From Sulfurovum sp. (GTDB taxonomy: Bacteria > Campylobacterota > Campylobacteria > Campylobacterales > Sulfurovaceae), in assembly GCA_002733215.1 (NCBI GenBank), contig NVUY01000005.1, forward strand, positions 42,163 through 106,162: a stretch of DNA of 64,000 nt, written 5' to 3'. This document shows positions 1 to 9,083 of the stretch, piece after piece (within the stretch, counting starts at the first letter, position 1; each line of letters starts with the position of its first letter). The translations under genes and the position numbers were made by a program. The notes below the pieces were generated by a model. The model saw only the letters and a program-made list of their open reading frames with translations, was not told where the DNA came from and did not search any database.

Positions 1-2005
1 GCAGCTTATATAAAGCACAGGCAACTTTTGAAGTAGCCGTTCTAAATTCTTTTTTAAGAACAGATATCTCTTTTTCATCTACACAAGTATCATGATACGA
101 TTCAGGAATCATAAGGTCTCCCTTAATGATTGAATAGTGTTTTTTGTCTTCCGGATAGTACCGGTAAGAGTTATCAGATACCTTTTTAAAGAATTTGTCC
201 ATATTAGGATAAAAGACACCTTTTTCTCTGAGTGTTTTCCATGCGTCTTCACCATACACAGAGCTAACCATGTGATGATTGATAGTTTCTTGAGAGTGTC
301 TAAAAGCATCAGCAAGATCGTATCCCTCATCTGCAAATACATCTTCTTCGCCATCTTCTTCAATGAGTTCTTGTAGTGCTTCATCATGTTTTTTAGAGAT
401 TTCAAAAAGTGGTTTTGCAAGTTTATCACCTAATCCACGCATTATCTCAATCACTGGTTTAGTGTCATACTTGGCATCCACTACTTTTTGACGAAGTACA
501 ACGGAAGGTTCTGCTCCAGCAAATGTTTTTACGGGGTCTTCACGTTCTAGGTAATGAGACTCCGGAAGTACAACATCGGCCATCATTACTGTATCGCTTG
601 GCATAATGTCGATGACTACCACCAAATCCATTTTTTCTAACATCTGTCTTGTTTTAGTTGTATTTGGTACTGATAGCATCGGGTTTTGTTTGTAAGCAAA
701 TAGGGCACGTACCGGGTAAGGTGCTGTACCATCTATGATAGTATTTCTCCATGCAATCCATGAGCCATTTCCATCTATAATGGCAGCTTTACCTTTTTCT
801 ATACGTACATCTGCATTATAGTAGGTAGGAGCAGATATTTTATGTGGACCCAGAGGAAGTTTTTTCCCAAAGATGATACCACCTTTTTGATCTATACCAC
901 CACCCATTGCAGTAAATATTGCTTGTGCACGTCTCACTTGGAAGTCTTGGAAACTCCATGCGGTTCTTCTTCCTTGGTAATAAATAGAGCGAGGTGCATG
1001 GGCCATAAAGTCTCGCGCCACTTTACGTATCTCATCAGCTTTGATACCTGTAATTTTTTCTGCCCATTCAGGCGTATACTTGTTGTCCAAAATATGCTTT
1101 TTGTACGTTTCAAAATCACTCATGTTCTCTACTGCAAAGGTTTTGTTGTAAAGTCCTTCAGTCATTGCCACATGTGTAAGTGCCAGTACAAAAGCTAAAT
1201 CTGTTCCTACTTCGATAGGAAGCCAAGTATCTGCGTGTGCTGCTGTATTGGTAAAGCGTGGGTCAATAACTACTAGTTTTGCGCCTCTGCCTTTAGTTCT
1301 TTTGAACATGTCCATAGTGTCTGGAGTGACGATGGCTTCAGCACGATTTGCCCCTGCCATAATGACATATTCGGCATTTTCCAAGTCAGCTTGACCGTAG
1401 CCACCTAGTGTGAGGGAATATCCCGCAACGGTTGTACTAAGGCAGATGCTGCTATGGTTTACAAAGTTAGCTGAGCCAATTTTCTTTTTCATGAAAGACA
1501 CATAAGTATGTTCAGCCATACCTTCACCGGCACAGTACCCTATAGTAGAGCGATTGTCCTTTTCTTCATCAAGGATTTTGACCATTTTGTCTTTTATGTA
1601 TTCATAGGCTTCATTCCATGTGACACGTTTAAATTTTCCTTCTCCACGTTTACCCACGCGTATAAGTGGATATTTTAAGCGATCGGGATCTTCCAATGCC
1701 TGTATTCCTGCATTACCTCTGGCACATAACATATTACGTGATTTTGGGAAGAGGGGATTGGGATCAAGTTTGGTAATTACACCATCTTCAACACGTGCAA
1801 TAGCGGCACATTTATTTACACACATTTCACATAGTGTGGGTATCTCTTCAAGCTTATCAGTCCACTGGGTTTTTCTTAAACGAAAATCTCCTGTCTTGTG
1901 ATTTTCCTCTGCTTCTACAAGTGCTGCAGCTGCACCTGAAACTGCTACTACTGTTAACGCAGCAGTACCTTGTAGAAAACGACGTCGTGATATTTCTGTT
2001 TTCAT
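1..2005 (-). CDS. Molybdopterin oxidoreductase, thiosulfate/polysulfide reductase PhsA/PsrA-like (C-terminus beyond window)
   Basis: Large catalytic subunit of a Tat-exported DMSO-reductase-family enzyme, probably reducing thiosulfate, polysulfide or a similar sulfur compound in the periplasm. The first 668 codons are open, read from the reverse strand. The N-terminus carries the twin-arginine motif SRRRFLQG (residues 6-13) followed by a hydrophobic Ala-rich stretch. A [4Fe-4S] site follows as C59-x2-C62-x3-C66-x27-C94, then a candidate Mo-ligand cysteine in SSICLST (about C188). Family members run to roughly 750-800 residues, so about 100 are missing; the FeS and membrane subunits would lie beyond position 1. 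An FNR-type palindrome lies upstream at 2130-2143. The substrate cannot be fixed from sequence; arsenate or tetrathionate reductases of the same family are alternatives. Confidence 0.88.
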   Translation of the reverse strand, partial: MKTEISRRRFLQGTAALTVVAVSGAAAALVEAEENHKTGDFRLRKTQWTDKLEEIPTLCEMCVNKCAAIARVEDGVITKLDPNPLFPKSRNMLCARGNAGIQALEDPDRLKYPLIRVGKRGEGKFKRVTWNEAYEYIKDKMVKILDEEKDNRSTIGYCAGEGMAEHTYVSFMKKKIGSANFVNHSSICLSTTVAGYSLTLGGYGQADLENAEYVIMAGANRAEAIVTPDTMDMFKRTKGRGAKLVVIDPRFTNTAAHADTWLPIEVGTDLAFVLALTHVAMTEGLYNKTFAVENMSDFETYKKHILDNKYTPEWAEKITGIKADEIRKVARDFMAHAPRSIYYQGRRTAWSFQDFQVRRAQAIFTAMGGGIDQKGGIIFGKKLPLGPHKISAPTYYNADVRIEKGKAAIIDGNGSWIAWRNTIIDGTAPYPVRALFAYKQNPMLSVPNTTKTRQMLEKMDLVVVIDIMPSDTVMMADVVLPESHYLEREDPVKTFAGAEPSVVLRQKVVDAKYDTKPVIEIMRGLGDKLAKPLFEISKKHDEALQELIEEDGEEDVFADEGYDLADAFRHSQETINHHMVSSVYGEDAWKTLREKGVFYPNMDKFFKKVSDNSYRYYPEDKKHYSIIKGDLMIPESYHDTCVDEKEISVLKKEFRTATSKVACALYKL

Positions 2006-2315
2006 CAATTTACCTTTTACCTTTTTTAAGTATTAACTTTCATAATATTTTGGATTTATAAATTATAAGGTCTCTGTGTGTAATTGATAATTCCATACAG
2101 AACAATACAATAAAACATGAAATAAATAATTGATATATATCAATTTTATTAATGTATACCATAATCTAAACTTATCATATAATAAGTATTTATATTAAAT
2201 TTTAACTTTTTTTTAAATCTTATTTACGATAATTTGTTTAATGATATGTTTGATACAATACTCAAGAAAATTCAAATATATAATTCACTATTTTTGATGG
2301 TGAAAAGGAGATAGT
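2006..2315. other. AT-rich divergent intergenic region
   Basis: This gap separates the reverse-strand molybdoenzyme gene from the forward cytochrome gene and should hold both promoters. It is very AT-rich. The one clear regulatory feature is the palindrome at 2130-2143. A good Shine-Dalgarno sequence, AAAAGGAG, stands just before the cytochrome start at 2316. I see no further gene. Confidence 0.6.
2130..2143. promoter_or_regulatory. CRP/FNR-family binding site (TTGAT-N4-ATCAA)
   Basis: TTGATATATATCAA matches the consensus FNR-type half-sites exactly and extends to a 16-bp palindrome (2129-2144). If the reverse-strand gene used class II activation (site centred at -41.5), its -10 hexamer would fall at 2107-2102, where the reverse strand reads TATTGT, a fair -10. 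This suggests oxygen- or redox-dependent control of the molybdoenzyme gene. The identity of the regulator is inferred. Confidence 0.5.
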
Positions 2316-2768
2316 ATGAAAAAATTATTGGTAGGATGTGTTGCTGTAGTAACTTTTGCTTTTGCAGAAAGTAATATTGCTTTTTCAGAAAGTAATATTA
2401 CTTGTGCAAAAAATTATACCTGTGGAGATAGAATTTCAGATATGCAAAGAATGGGGCAGGCAATGCAAGATATGCAATCTGGTTTTTTTTATAACAATTT
2501 TGACATTGTGAAGGCAGGGGCGGAAGATTTGAAAAAAACCATTGTTGAAGTAAGCCCTATCAAAGAAGAGGTCGAAAATACAGATGTGTATGAAATATGG
2601 CTGGCTAACAATACGGCTATGAAAAAACGTATACAAAGAAGAATTGTGCAATACAGTGAGGATATTATTTCTCGTTTTGGAGATGGTGACGTAATACAAG
2701 CAATACAAGTTTACAATAAGATCACGTTAGAGTGCATGAAATGTCATGTCGGTTTAAGAAAGTGGTAG
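2316..2768 (+). CDS. Periplasmic cytochrome c with C-terminal haem site (cytochrome c'/class II-like)
   Basis: A 150-residue exported haem protein. It has an N-terminal signal peptide (MKKLLVGCVAVVTFAFA), a helical middle and a single CxxCH haem motif, CMKCH, nine residues from the end. A haem-attachment site at the C-terminus of a helical protein is typical of class II cytochromes (cytochrome c' and relatives). Two further cysteines near residues 30-36 are not in a haem motif. AAAAGGAG precedes the ATG at good spacing. It is divergent from the molybdoenzyme gene, so it may act as an electron carrier in the same respiratory process, but there is no direct proof of that. Confidence 0.75.
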   Translation: MKKLLVGCVAVVTFAFAESNIAFSESNITCAKNYTCGDRISDMQRMGQAMQDMQSGFFYNNFDIVKAGAEDLKKTIVEVSPIKEEVENTDVYEIWLANNTAMKKRIQRRIVQYSEDIISRFGDGDVIQAIQVYNKITLECMKCHVGLRKW

Positions 2769-2807
2769 GGATGAAGATGAAAAAATTCAGATTGATCCGA
2801 CAGACTC

Positions 2808-3911
2808 CTAGATCTTTCCTTCCAAAAAGTGCTCAAATATCTCAGTCACAAGATCGATACGTTCAGAAAAACTCTTTTTGGAAGCTCTCTCATGTATAGT
2901 ATGATCACCATCACCGTAAGGTCCCCAGCCATCGAGTGTGGCTACGCCTTGTGCGGAGATAACGTTGGCATCGCTGACGCCGCCTCGTTTTTCAGTAGGA
3001 AGTGTGACATTACATAGGGTGTTGATGTGGTCTATAAAAGTTTGTTGTTCAGGGGAGGGTTGCATGACGTCTCTTTGTATGCCTCCTGAAAGTCTGGACT
3101 CTGCCCCTTCTACCTGTGAATGTGCGACGATCTCATCTACGGCTTTGAGGACTCTGTCTCTCTCTTGCGTGTTTGTATAGCGTAACTCGAAAGTGAGATG
3201 GGCTTTAGGTGAGATGGTATTGGCGCCTATGCCGCCGGAGACTTTGCCGACATTGACCGTGGTTTGTTTTTCCAGATCAGTGAGTGCGACAAGCCGCGTA
3301 AGTTTATATGCTGCTTCAAGATTGGCATCAGCTCCGTCACTGTAGTGGTTACCTGCATGTGCTGCGATACCTTCAATGTCTATGAAAAAAGTACCGACAC
3401 CTTTACGTCCGACCACGACTTCATCATGCAGACCTGCGGCTTCAAAGACCATACAGTAGTCATAGTCTTTGGCAAGTTTTGCCGAAAGGTGCTTGCTGTC
3501 ATCACTTCCTGTCTCTTCATCGCTTACAAGCAGGAAGTCGATGTTGTGTATGTCACCGTATTTTTTATAGGCAGCTCTAAGTGCCTGAAGAGCAACATAG
3601 TTACCGCCTTTCATGTCACAAACACCCGGACCGTAGATCCACTCTTCATCTTCTGTAAAGTTTTCAAAAGTATCAGGAGGAAAGACCGTATCGAGATGCC
3701 CCAGAAGAAGCAGTTTTTTACCTTCTCTGTGCGAGGAGATAAGATGAAGATGGTCACCTATCTCTTCTCGTGGGTAACGTGACAGTGTATAATCCAAAGC
3801 TTGTAGCCAGTAAGCAAATATTTCACCGTTTTTGTCTACACCTTCTTTATTTTTTGTCCATGAATTGATCTCTATGATCTGTTTAAGTTCATCAAAATTT
3901 ATATGATTCAT
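2808..3911 (-). CDS. M20 family metallopeptidase (carboxypeptidase G2/ArgE-DapE-like)
   Basis: A 367-residue di-zinc amidohydrolase or peptidase predicted to be cytoplasmic, as no signal peptide is seen. The M20 motifs are in order: GHLDTVFP (H72, D74), bridging aspartate in VCDMKGG (D99), the catalytic pair in SDEETGS (E132, E133) and a late histidine in GDGDHTIHE. The dimerisation domain sits between about residues 180 and 290. Families of this kind remove a C-terminal amino acid, often glutamate, or deacylate amino acids. It is divergent from the two ATP-grasp ligase genes with a shared 131-bp promoter gap, so it may trim or recycle their product. The substrate is unknown. Confidence 0.85.
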   Translation of the reverse strand: MNHINFDELKQIIEINSWTKNKEGVDKNGEIFAYWLQALDYTLSRYPREEIGDHLHLISSHREGKKLLLLGHLDTVFPPDTFENFTEDEEWIYGPGVCDMKGGNYVALQALRAAYKKYGDIHNIDFLLVSDEETGSDDSKHLSAKLAKDYDYCMVFEAAGLHDEVVVGRKGVGTFFIDIEGIAAHAGNHYSDGADANLEAAYKLTRLVALTDLEKQTTVNVGKVSGGIGANTISPKAHLTFELRYTNTQERDRVLKAVDEIVAHSQVEGAESRLSGGIQRDVMQPSPEQQTFIDHINTLCNVTLPTEKRGGVSDANVISAQGVATLDGWGPYGDGDHTIHERASKKSFSERIDLVTEIFEHFLEGKI

Positions 3912-4042
3912 TCTTTCTCCATAAATATAACACTTTTGTTACTTTTTCTGAAGATATTTTAGTTAATTATTGTAAAATAGTTCATTAATTTAAATATGAA
4001 ATATACGATAAAAATTATCTTATTTTATGCTAAAGGAAAGTA

Positions 4043-4981
4043 ATGTCTAGAAAAATTGGTATGTGGATGTATAGAAATGGTGGTGGTGATAAGATACAAA
4101 AAAAGATTATTAAGCAACTCAAAGAGAGAGATATTAAGACCATATCAAATATTAGTCCCAGAGATGCGATTGTTAGTAATGGTACAATGTACAGTAAGCA
4201 CACAGGCAGAAAAGCTAGTGAAATGGATTTGTTTTTTTCCTATAATGCAGGAGAGCAGACTCAATATCAGGTCTTTCTGTATCAAGCATTGAATCGTATT
4301 ATGCCTACGATCAATAGTTTTGAAGCTTTTGCACTCACAGAAGATAAATTTCAGACATCATTTTTACTTAGAAATCATGGTGTAGCTACGCCAGATTTTG
4401 AGTTATGTCATAGAGATGACTCTGAGCAACTCCATGCTATTATAAAAAAGTGGGACAAAATGGTTTACAAGCCGACAGATGGCTGGGGCGGTATGGGTCT
4501 GACCAAGATAGAAAACGAAGCAACACTCGATATGCTTCTCCCTCTACTCAATCAAATGGATTTAAGATTTTTCTATGTTGAGAAGTTTTTGGATTATGAT
4601 AATACGGACTACCGTGTTGATATTGTAGACGGTAAGTTTGTAGGCTGTTATGGGCGTAAAGCAAGCGGCACGGATTGGAGAACCAATATCAGCAGTGGAG
4701 GTTCTGTCTTCCTGCGTGAACCGACAGATGAAGTGGTTGAGTTGGCTATCAAAGCGTCTAATGTATGTGGTACGGACATCGCAGGTGTTGATATTATATA
4801 TGATCGTGAAAAAGAGGAATTTGTCGTTATAGAAGTCAATGGCATACCGGCATTTGCCACTCCTGAACAAGAGAAACTTGGACTGAATTTTAACGATAGA
4901 AAGATAGAGTTAATTGTAGATATGATAGATCGAAAAACGAGTAAGAATAAAAAAGATAAAAAAAAGAAAAAAGGAAAATAA
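4043..4981 (+). CDS. RimK-like ATP-grasp ligase
   Basis: A 312-residue ATP-grasp enzyme. Such ligases join a carboxylate, activated as acyl phosphate, to an amine. Seen directly: the ATP-binding lysine segment MVYKPTDGWGGMGL, then RTNISSGGS, close to the RimK/glutathione-synthetase pattern of a conserved Arg and Asn followed by GG, and the Mg-binding end GVDIIYD...VIEVNGIP. The C-terminus is a Lys-rich tail (KNKKDKKKKKGK). AAAGGAAAG precedes the ATG. The next ATP-grasp gene starts at the base after this stop codon, so the two are almost certainly translated together. The family suggests addition of amino acids (for example glutamate) to a peptide or protein; the acceptor is unknown. Confidence 0.85.
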   Translation: MSRKIGMWMYRNGGGDKIQKKIIKQLKERDIKTISNISPRDAIVSNGTMYSKHTGRKASEMDLFFSYNAGEQTQYQVFLYQALNRIMPTINSFEAFALTEDKFQTSFLLRNHGVATPDFELCHRDDSEQLHAIIKKWDKMVYKPTDGWGGMGLTKIENEATLDMLLPLLNQMDLRFFYVEKFLDYDNTDYRVDIVDGKFVGCYGRKASGTDWRTNISSGGSVFLREPTDEVVELAIKASNVCGTDIAGVDIIYDREKEEFVVIEVNGIPAFATPEQEKLGLNFNDRKIELIVDMIDRKTSKNKKDKKKKKGK

Positions 4982-6421
4982 ATGGCAAAGAAACAGAAAA
5001 AAGAAAAACTCCCAAAAATTGGAATGCTTTACTTAGATTACGTATTGAGATTTTTTGATAAATCAAACTTTAGAGGTTGGCCAGACAAGATAGAGACAGT
5101 AACCTACCATTGGAAGAACGATAAAGATCGTTTTGTTAGAGAAGTCAAACGTAAGAAGATTGATATCCTTATTGGTAATATTCCTGCCACTGCTTATGAG
5201 ACATTTAGAGAGATCGCTAGAGCACTTCCAAACGTACAGTTCATCCCATCCCTGGACACACAGTTTTCTAACAAGTCTAAAGAAAATGTAACACGTTTTG
5301 CTTGGAAGTATGATATACCTATCCCTAAAACATACATCTACTATGACAAAAACAAAGCAGATAAGTTCATTGGAGATACGAAGTACCCTAAGATCATCAA
5401 AAAGTCTTATGGTCCTTCAAATTATGGTGGTTATTTTGTACATAAGGTAGACTCTAAGCAGGAAGCTAGAAATCTATTGGCTCAAAAAAAGTACCATCCG
5501 GCATACTTCCAGGACTTTGTGCCTATGGAAGCAGATGTAAGAGTCATGCTTATAGGACATAAGCCTGTCTGTGCATTCTGGAGAAGAGCGCCTGAAGGTG
5601 AGTGGTTGACGAACACATCTCAGGGTGGGAGCATGGACTATATGAATGTCCCCAAAGAGCTTCTTGATCTTGCTGTAAGTGTTTCAAAATCAGCCAATGC
5701 TGAATACTGGGCATGTGATGTGGCTGTAGGTGAAGACGGTAAGTTCCGTATTTTGGAGTGTGCAACTGCATTTGCAGCGTTCCCATACATCAGAGACTGG
5801 ATAGGTCAGTACCTTATGTGGAAATTCTCTAAAGGTAGATTTCCTAAGCCAAATATCCCTCTTTTTAACTGGGAAGAGCTTGGAAAGATGGATCCTTCTG
5901 TGCTTAGAACACTTCGTTACATCACCTTTGGAAAGTATACTCCTTCATATGACGGTGCGTACTTCCTTGATAAAAAGGTGAGAGAGACAGAAGAGGGTGA
6001 TATGTATCTGCATGAACTTGACAGTCTTTACCCAATGCTTCTTACCGAAGACAGAACAAAAGAAGAGTGGCCAAGTGAAAAATGGAATTTCCAGGACAAT
6101 TATGGAAAAACGATAAGAAAAGTACATGCAAAGTCTAATCCTCATACCCCTGTTATTGAAGGTGATGAGAGTGAAGAGAGTGAAGAAATTACTGAATCAA
6201 CTATTATTTTAACAGAAAAAAAGATACACAAACTTTTAATGTCTGTTAATGGTATAGGGAAGAAAAAAGCTGAACAAATCATGGATAAATTTGATACAAC
6301 AGAATTTGTACATGCTTTGGAAACTGCTCCACATAAAATCATGGAAGAAGTCTCATGGTTCAAGAAAAAATTTCTTACTAAACTTATGAAAGAGTGGGAA
6401 GAATTTAAAGCTAAACTGTAA
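4982..6421 (+). CDS. ATP-grasp ligase with C-terminal helix-hairpin-helix domain
   Basis: A 479-residue protein. Residues about 1-330 form a second ATP-grasp ligase: KIIKKSYGPSNYGGY for nucleotide binding, a TNTSQGGS segment like the TNISSGGS of the upstream enzyme, and CDVAVGEDGKFRILECATAF where RimK has its Mg-binding acid pair; here the terminal Asn of the EVN motif is replaced (LECAT). An acidic linker follows, then a helix-hairpin-helix around residues 420-445 (VNGIGKKKAEQIM). HhH units usually bind DNA or RNA, an odd partner for an amide ligase. Directly abutting the preceding gene, it could be the second step in a pathway or a heteromeric partner. Function is inferred from the fold only. 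Confidence 0.78.
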   Translation: MAKKQKKEKLPKIGMLYLDYVLRFFDKSNFRGWPDKIETVTYHWKNDKDRFVREVKRKKIDILIGNIPATAYETFREIARALPNVQFIPSLDTQFSNKSKENVTRFAWKYDIPIPKTYIYYDKNKADKFIGDTKYPKIIKKSYGPSNYGGYFVHKVDSKQEARNLLAQKKYHPAYFQDFVPMEADVRVMLIGHKPVCAFWRRAPEGEWLTNTSQGGSMDYMNVPKELLDLAVSVSKSANAEYWACDVAVGEDGKFRILECATAFAAFPYIRDWIGQYLMWKFSKGRFPKPNIPLFNWEELGKMDPSVLRTLRYITFGKYTPSYDGAYFLDKKVRETEEGDMYLHELDSLYPMLLTEDRTKEEWPSEKWNFQDNYGKTIRKVHAKSNPHTPVIEGDESEESEEITESTIILTEKKIHKLLMSVNGIGKKKAEQIMDKFDTTEFVHALETAPHKIMEEVSWFKKKFLTKLMKEWEEFKAKL

Positions 6422-6449
6422 AATATAAATTTAAAGTGGATAATAAAAT

Positions 6450-9026
6450 ATGAAAAAACAATATATATCCTATCAAGAGAGTTTAGACTTTCTTTATGCG
6501 ACGGAAAAAGCCCATCCGGATCTGATAGAGATCATTAAGATTGGTACAACTTTTGAGGGACGTGACATTGTCCTTGCCAAAATATCTAAAAATGTAGAAA
6601 CGGCTGATGAGAAGCCAGCTCTACTTTATACAGGTTCTGTACATGCACGTGAATGGATCGGGCATGAGTTGGCACTAAAATTTATAGACTATGTGGCTAA
6701 AAATAAGGATGTAGATCCTGAACTTGAAAAATCATTGACCCAGTCAACAATTTATATGGTTCCCTGTCTTAATCCTGATGGGTATGAATATTCACGTAAA
6801 CACTTTTCATTCTGGCGCAAGAACAGACGGTTAAACCATGATGGTACTATTGGGGTGGATCTTAACAGAAACTTCTCTATAGGGTTTGTGAAACAAAAAG
6901 AGACTTCTTCAAATGTATATGGTGGAGAAGAACCTTTTTCTGAAGCAGAAACTTCGGCAATTAAAAACTTTGTAGATAGCCATGAAAACATCACCATTGC
7001 ATTTGACTACCACTCACAGGGTAATGTATTTTTTCCTGCACATAAATTTATGCATGAAGCAGAATTGGATGGTACAGACATGAATGTACTGTGTGCCAAT
7101 ATGAATGATGAATTTTCCAAGGTGACAGGCAGAAAGTATGGTATTCACAGAGGGAAGCCACCTGCAAACCTTATATCTGGTTCTGGTCGTGAATATTATT
7201 ATTCAAAAGGAATTATTGCCATTGTGGCAGAAGTAGGGACTAAAAACATCCCTGATTATATGAAAAGTATGTCTGGCAGCATCAATGAAAATATTCCTGC
7301 ACTTAAACATGCATTTTCTGAAGTGATAAATTACTCATCTCTTGCACCAAAGAGGGTAGATAACTTTACTCTGGAGTCCAGAGATGCCAGATCTGTGACA
7401 CTGGTATGGGAATATGAAACAAGGGATGACATTTTCTTTGAAATTTACCGTAGTACCAAAGATAAAGGTCCCTGTAATGAACGTACAAAAGTAGGCTTGG
7501 TAGGTAAAAATAAATTTGTAGATAAGGACTTGAACTCTTCAACAAACTATCACTATACCATCCGGGCAGTCAATAAAAATACAGGATACAAATCTCCGTT
7601 TGCGCCCGTAGTAAAGATACGTACAGGACTTGAAGATGATGAATTTTTTAAACTCATTTTTGCCGAAAAATCGGGAACAGGGTATCTAGGACAATACACA
7701 GAAGAGCAAAACCGTTCACATTTTGGACTGAATTCCCTTTTTGTAGGTATTAACAAATCAAAAGGTATTTGTGATGCAGTGATGAGTTTTGATTTGAGTA
7801 ATATCCCTAAAAATGCCATCATAAAATCAGCACGTTTTTACATCTATCCTATGAATAGGGTAGCCGCAAAAATTGAAAGATATGGAGAGTGGAACCTTTC
7901 TTTACTTGATCAAGATTCTTTTTCTGAAGTGACAGACTTTGATGAAATCAACAATGCAAATACACAAGGGGTCATAGGTCGTGCAATTAAGTCAAATAAC
8001 CTTACACAAGGTATTTGGAATCACTGGACCTTTTCTAGCCATGAATGTAAATTACTACAGGCGGAAATGCAAAATAATAAAGCAGTCTTCAGATTGGATG
8101 GACCCAAAACACTTCCTAATGGTGAAGACTCTCAAATAATGCAGTTCGATATAGGGTATGGAAAGTTTGGCGGTGGCATTCAGTACAGACCTATACTGGA
8201 TATCAAGTATACCTTGCAAAATGAGAAGATCAAGCTTCCTGCAGCCACACTCTCTACCATTTGTACAGATAGGATGGATGAAAGACTTAAGTCTGGGTTC
8301 GATACTGAAGGTAAGCGTGTGTATGGGTATATGGATTTTGATCTTTCACAACTTCCCGATCCTAAAAATACGATGATAACAAACTGTACATTACGTATAC
8401 GTAACAAGAACACGTTTAAAACAACATCAGATATGCGTTATTATATAGAACTGGTAGAAGTAGATGAAGTAGTCACTTACGAAGACATGAAAAATCGTGA
8501 GAAAATAGCATACATTGGTTATGAAGTAGCAGAATCTGACCTTAATAGTAAAGAGTATCAGTATTTTAACTTCGATACCTTGGCAAAAATAGCCCTCGAT
8601 GAAATGCATCAAGAGGGTAAAACACTCAAATTTGTCATTAATCCAACCTCTTCATTGGGTGCAAAAAATAGATTGATAGCGTGGAATTCAGATGTTGAGC
8701 TTGTTATTAAATATATAGAAAAAAGACGTACTGCTGTAGCAAGTGTAGAAAACTTGAAGATTTCTAAAGAAAATAAAATGATAAAACTTTCATGGGATAA
8801 GGTAGATGATGATGCGCTCAATGGCTACTACGTAGTAAGGAACAGCTTTCACCCACCTAAACATTTTATGGATGGTGTGAAGATCTATGGAGGAAATGAT
8901 ACTTGGACCTATGATAACTTTGCCTCTTTTGACAAAGAGAAGTATTATACAGTATTTTCTTATGACAATGTACCAAATTTCTCAGAACCGGCAATGATAA
9001 AGTATAATCCATTGGAGAAGTATTAA
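6450..9026 (+). CDS. M14 zinc carboxypeptidase with fibronectin-III and DNRLRE-like C-terminal domains
   Basis: An 858-residue protein. Its first 300 residues are a zinc carboxypeptidase of the M14 family: HARE (H65, E68) and H188 in FDYHSQGN as zinc ligands, LNRNF around R140 for substrate carboxylate binding, and catalytic E261 in VAEVGTKN. A fibronectin type III-like domain follows (about 315-395), then two stretches with alternating hydrophobic beta patterns and phrases such as SNIPKNAIIKSARFYIYP, resembling DNRLRE/CBM-type modules, and a final FN3-like domain near 745-850. No signal peptide is evident, unusual for this architecture. It lies 28 bp after the ATP-grasp pair, so it probably trims the product of those ligases or matures their substrate. 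Confidence 0.82.
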   Translation: MKKQYISYQESLDFLYATEKAHPDLIEIIKIGTTFEGRDIVLAKISKNVETADEKPALLYTGSVHAREWIGHELALKFIDYVAKNKDVDPELEKSLTQSTIYMVPCLNPDGYEYSRKHFSFWRKNRRLNHDGTIGVDLNRNFSIGFVKQKETSSNVYGGEEPFSEAETSAIKNFVDSHENITIAFDYHSQGNVFFPAHKFMHEAELDGTDMNVLCANMNDEFSKVTGRKYGIHRGKPPANLISGSGREYYYSKGIIAIVAEVGTKNIPDYMKSMSGSINENIPALKHAFSEVINYSSLAPKRVDNFTLESRDARSVTLVWEYETRDDIFFEIYRSTKDKGPCNERTKVGLVGKNKFVDKDLNSSTNYHYTIRAVNKNTGYKSPFAPVVKIRTGLEDDEFFKLIFAEKSGTGYLGQYTEEQNRSHFGLNSLFVGINKSKGICDAVMSFDLSNIPKNAIIKSARFYIYPMNRVAAKIERYGEWNLSLLDQDSFSEVTDFDEINNANTQGVIGRAIKSNNLTQGIWNHWTFSSHECKLLQAEMQNNKAVFRLDGPKTLPNGEDSQIMQFDIGYGKFGGGIQYRPILDIKYTLQNEKIKLPAATLSTICTDRMDERLKSGFDTEGKRVYGYMDFDLSQLPDPKNTMITNCTLRIRNKNTFKTTSDMRYYIELVEVDEVVTYEDMKNREKIAYIGYEVAESDLNSKEYQYFNFDTLAKIALDEMHQEGKTLKFVINPTSSLGAKNRLIAWNSDVELVIKYIEKRRTAVASVENLKISKENKMIKLSWDKVDDDALNGYYVVRNSFHPPKHFMDGVKIYGGNDTWTYDNFASFDKEKYYTVFSYDNVPNFSEPAMIKYNPLEKY

Positions 9027-9040
9027 TACTCATGTTTTCT

Positions 9041-9065
9041 CATTCCCATGCTTTGCGTGGGAATG
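9041..9065. terminator. REP-type hairpin between convergent genes, possible bidirectional terminator
   Basis: CATTCCCATGC-TTT-GCGTGGGAATG forms an 11-bp stem (one T-G pair) between two convergent coding regions. The sequence closely resembles the REP hairpins flanking the transposase gene at 27438-27971 (shared TTCCCA/TGGGAA), so it is probably a dispersed REP copy that may also end transcription. No clear T-run follows on either strand. Confidence 0.55.
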
Positions 9066-9083
9066 ATGAACTCTCCGAACAAG

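Noticed and set aside
842..1901. Forward-strand open frames within the molybdoenzyme gene
   Set aside because: They are antisense to a clearly coding frame with a Tat signal and FeS motif.
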